DNA from: Sporosarcina sp. ACRSM
GTDB lineage: Bacteria; Bacillota; Bacilli; Bacillales_A; Planococcaceae
Direction: 5' to 3'
DNA: 64,000 nucleotides
NCBI RefSeq assembly: GCF_022346545.1
Contig: NZ_JAKRNU010000002.1
Coordinates: 124,001 to 188,000 of the forward strand
How positions within the stretch are numbered: the first letter of the stretch is position 1; each line of letters begins with the position of its first letter. Below are positions 63,776 through 64,000 of this stretch, one piece after another. The position numbers were made by a program, and so were the translations under genes. The notes beneath the pieces were generated by a model. It saw only the letters and a list, made by a program, of their open reading frames with translations, was not told the origin of the DNA and made no database searches.

Positions 63776-64000
63776 TTATTCTGCCGCTGGTTGATTTTTA
63801 ATCGCAGCGTCCATAATATTCTGACGTTCTTCTTCCGAAATGTCTGCTAAAATTTCATTGATTTTATCAACTAATTCGCTATCCTTTTTTAATCCGGCTG
63901 CAACCGCAGTTTCTTCTTCATCTGCAACAAATCCTTCTGTAAATTCGACCATTACAAAATTAGGGTTGGCGGATGAAGCACTGATGCCTTCCGGACGTTC
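63776..64000 (-). CDS. Polar amino-acid ABC transporter substrate-binding protein (C-terminal part)
   Basis: Only the last 74 codons and stop are in the window. Read on the minus strand the sequence ends ...VEFTEGFVADEEETAVAAGL, KKDSELVDKINEIL, SEEERQNIMDAAIK, NQPAAE. The pattern (ETAVAAGLKKDSELVDKINEILA) is the usual C-terminus of a family 3 solute-binding protein, where the last lobe helix follows 'GVRKGD..L...NE.L'-type sequence. The gene order with the permease and ATPase supports it. The N-terminus lies outside the window. Confidence 0.8.
   Translation of the reverse strand, partial: ERPEGISASSANPNFVMVEFTEGFVADEEETAVAAGLKKDSELVDKINEILADISEEERQNIMDAAIKNQPAAE

Overview
The window looks like chromosome of a low-to-mid GC Gram-positive bacterium of the Bacillales, most likely a Sporosarcina/Planococcaceae-type organism. 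This is an inference from Bacillus-like gene content (YpgR, KatA, CheV, YqhV, YezD-like proteins), AGGAGG-type ribosome sites with frequent TTG/GTG starts, a class IV polyhydroxyalkanoate (PHA) locus and a stand-alone urea transporter. No rRNA, tRNA, CRISPR array, prophage or transposase was seen. Gene order looks like ordinary core and metabolic chromosome.

Layout. 0-5.3 kb: YpgR/CvfC-like protein, an ABC-F ATPase, an acyl-CoA synthetase and a small holin-like protein. 5.5-18.7 kb: mostly single genes with their own terminators (POT peptide transporter, DUF1646 permease, proline dehydrogenase, urea transporter, chemoreceptor, threonine dehydratase, MscS channel, catalase, a GalT/HIT-like protein, a Yip1 protein). 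18.8-34 kb: a sulfur region on the minus strand. It holds an SsuABC/TauABC-type ABC transporter, cysK, and a long assimilatory operon cysH-sat-sumT-sirB-yezD-cysJ-cysI-sirC, read from a near-consensus promoter with an attenuator-like leader. Upstream of it lie cysC and a SLC13-type permease (probably sulfate uptake) behind another terminator-containing leader. Together these cover uptake, activation, reduction, siroheme supply and cysteine synthesis.

34.4-44 kb: heme O synthase, CheV, and a formate module: fdhA-like molybdoenzyme plus DUF1641 protein, divergent from DUF2294-fdhD-OFA transporter, and then purU, which releases formate. 44.1-45.5 kb: a small protein-kinase-like gene behind a clear yybP-ykoY (Mn2+) riboswitch, and a general-stress flavin/PLP-oxidase-like protein. 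45.9-52.3 kb: a six-gene polyamine operon (speD, arginine decarboxylase, speE, agmatinase, carboxynorspermidine dehydrogenase, carboxynorspermidine decarboxylase) that encodes both known aminopropyl-transfer routes side by side. 52.3-57.2 kb: a LysM-3D protein, a Ca2+/H+ antiporter, a metallo-hydrolase, a secreted beta-propeller protein and YqhV. 57.7-62 kb: the PHA locus (phaJ, phaP, phaQ divergent from phaR, phaB, phaC). 62-64 kb: a polar amino-acid ABC transporter whose binding-protein gene runs off the edge.

The most unusual signal is not a gene. Five intergenic loci (near 23.4, 27.5, 34.2, 57.4 and 63.7 kb), plus a small fragment near 7.1 kb, carry pieces of one modular, strongly palindromic repeat family. 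Hairpin stems differ between copies by paired, compensatory substitutions; modules are inserted into, or removed from, each other's hairpin loops; and all copies lie in the same orientation. This points to a structured mobile or RNA element. Other points of interest are the riboswitch in front of a kinase gene, the non-S-box leader of the cysH operon, attenuator-like leaders of the permease-cysC and fdhA units, and the dual polyamine pathway.
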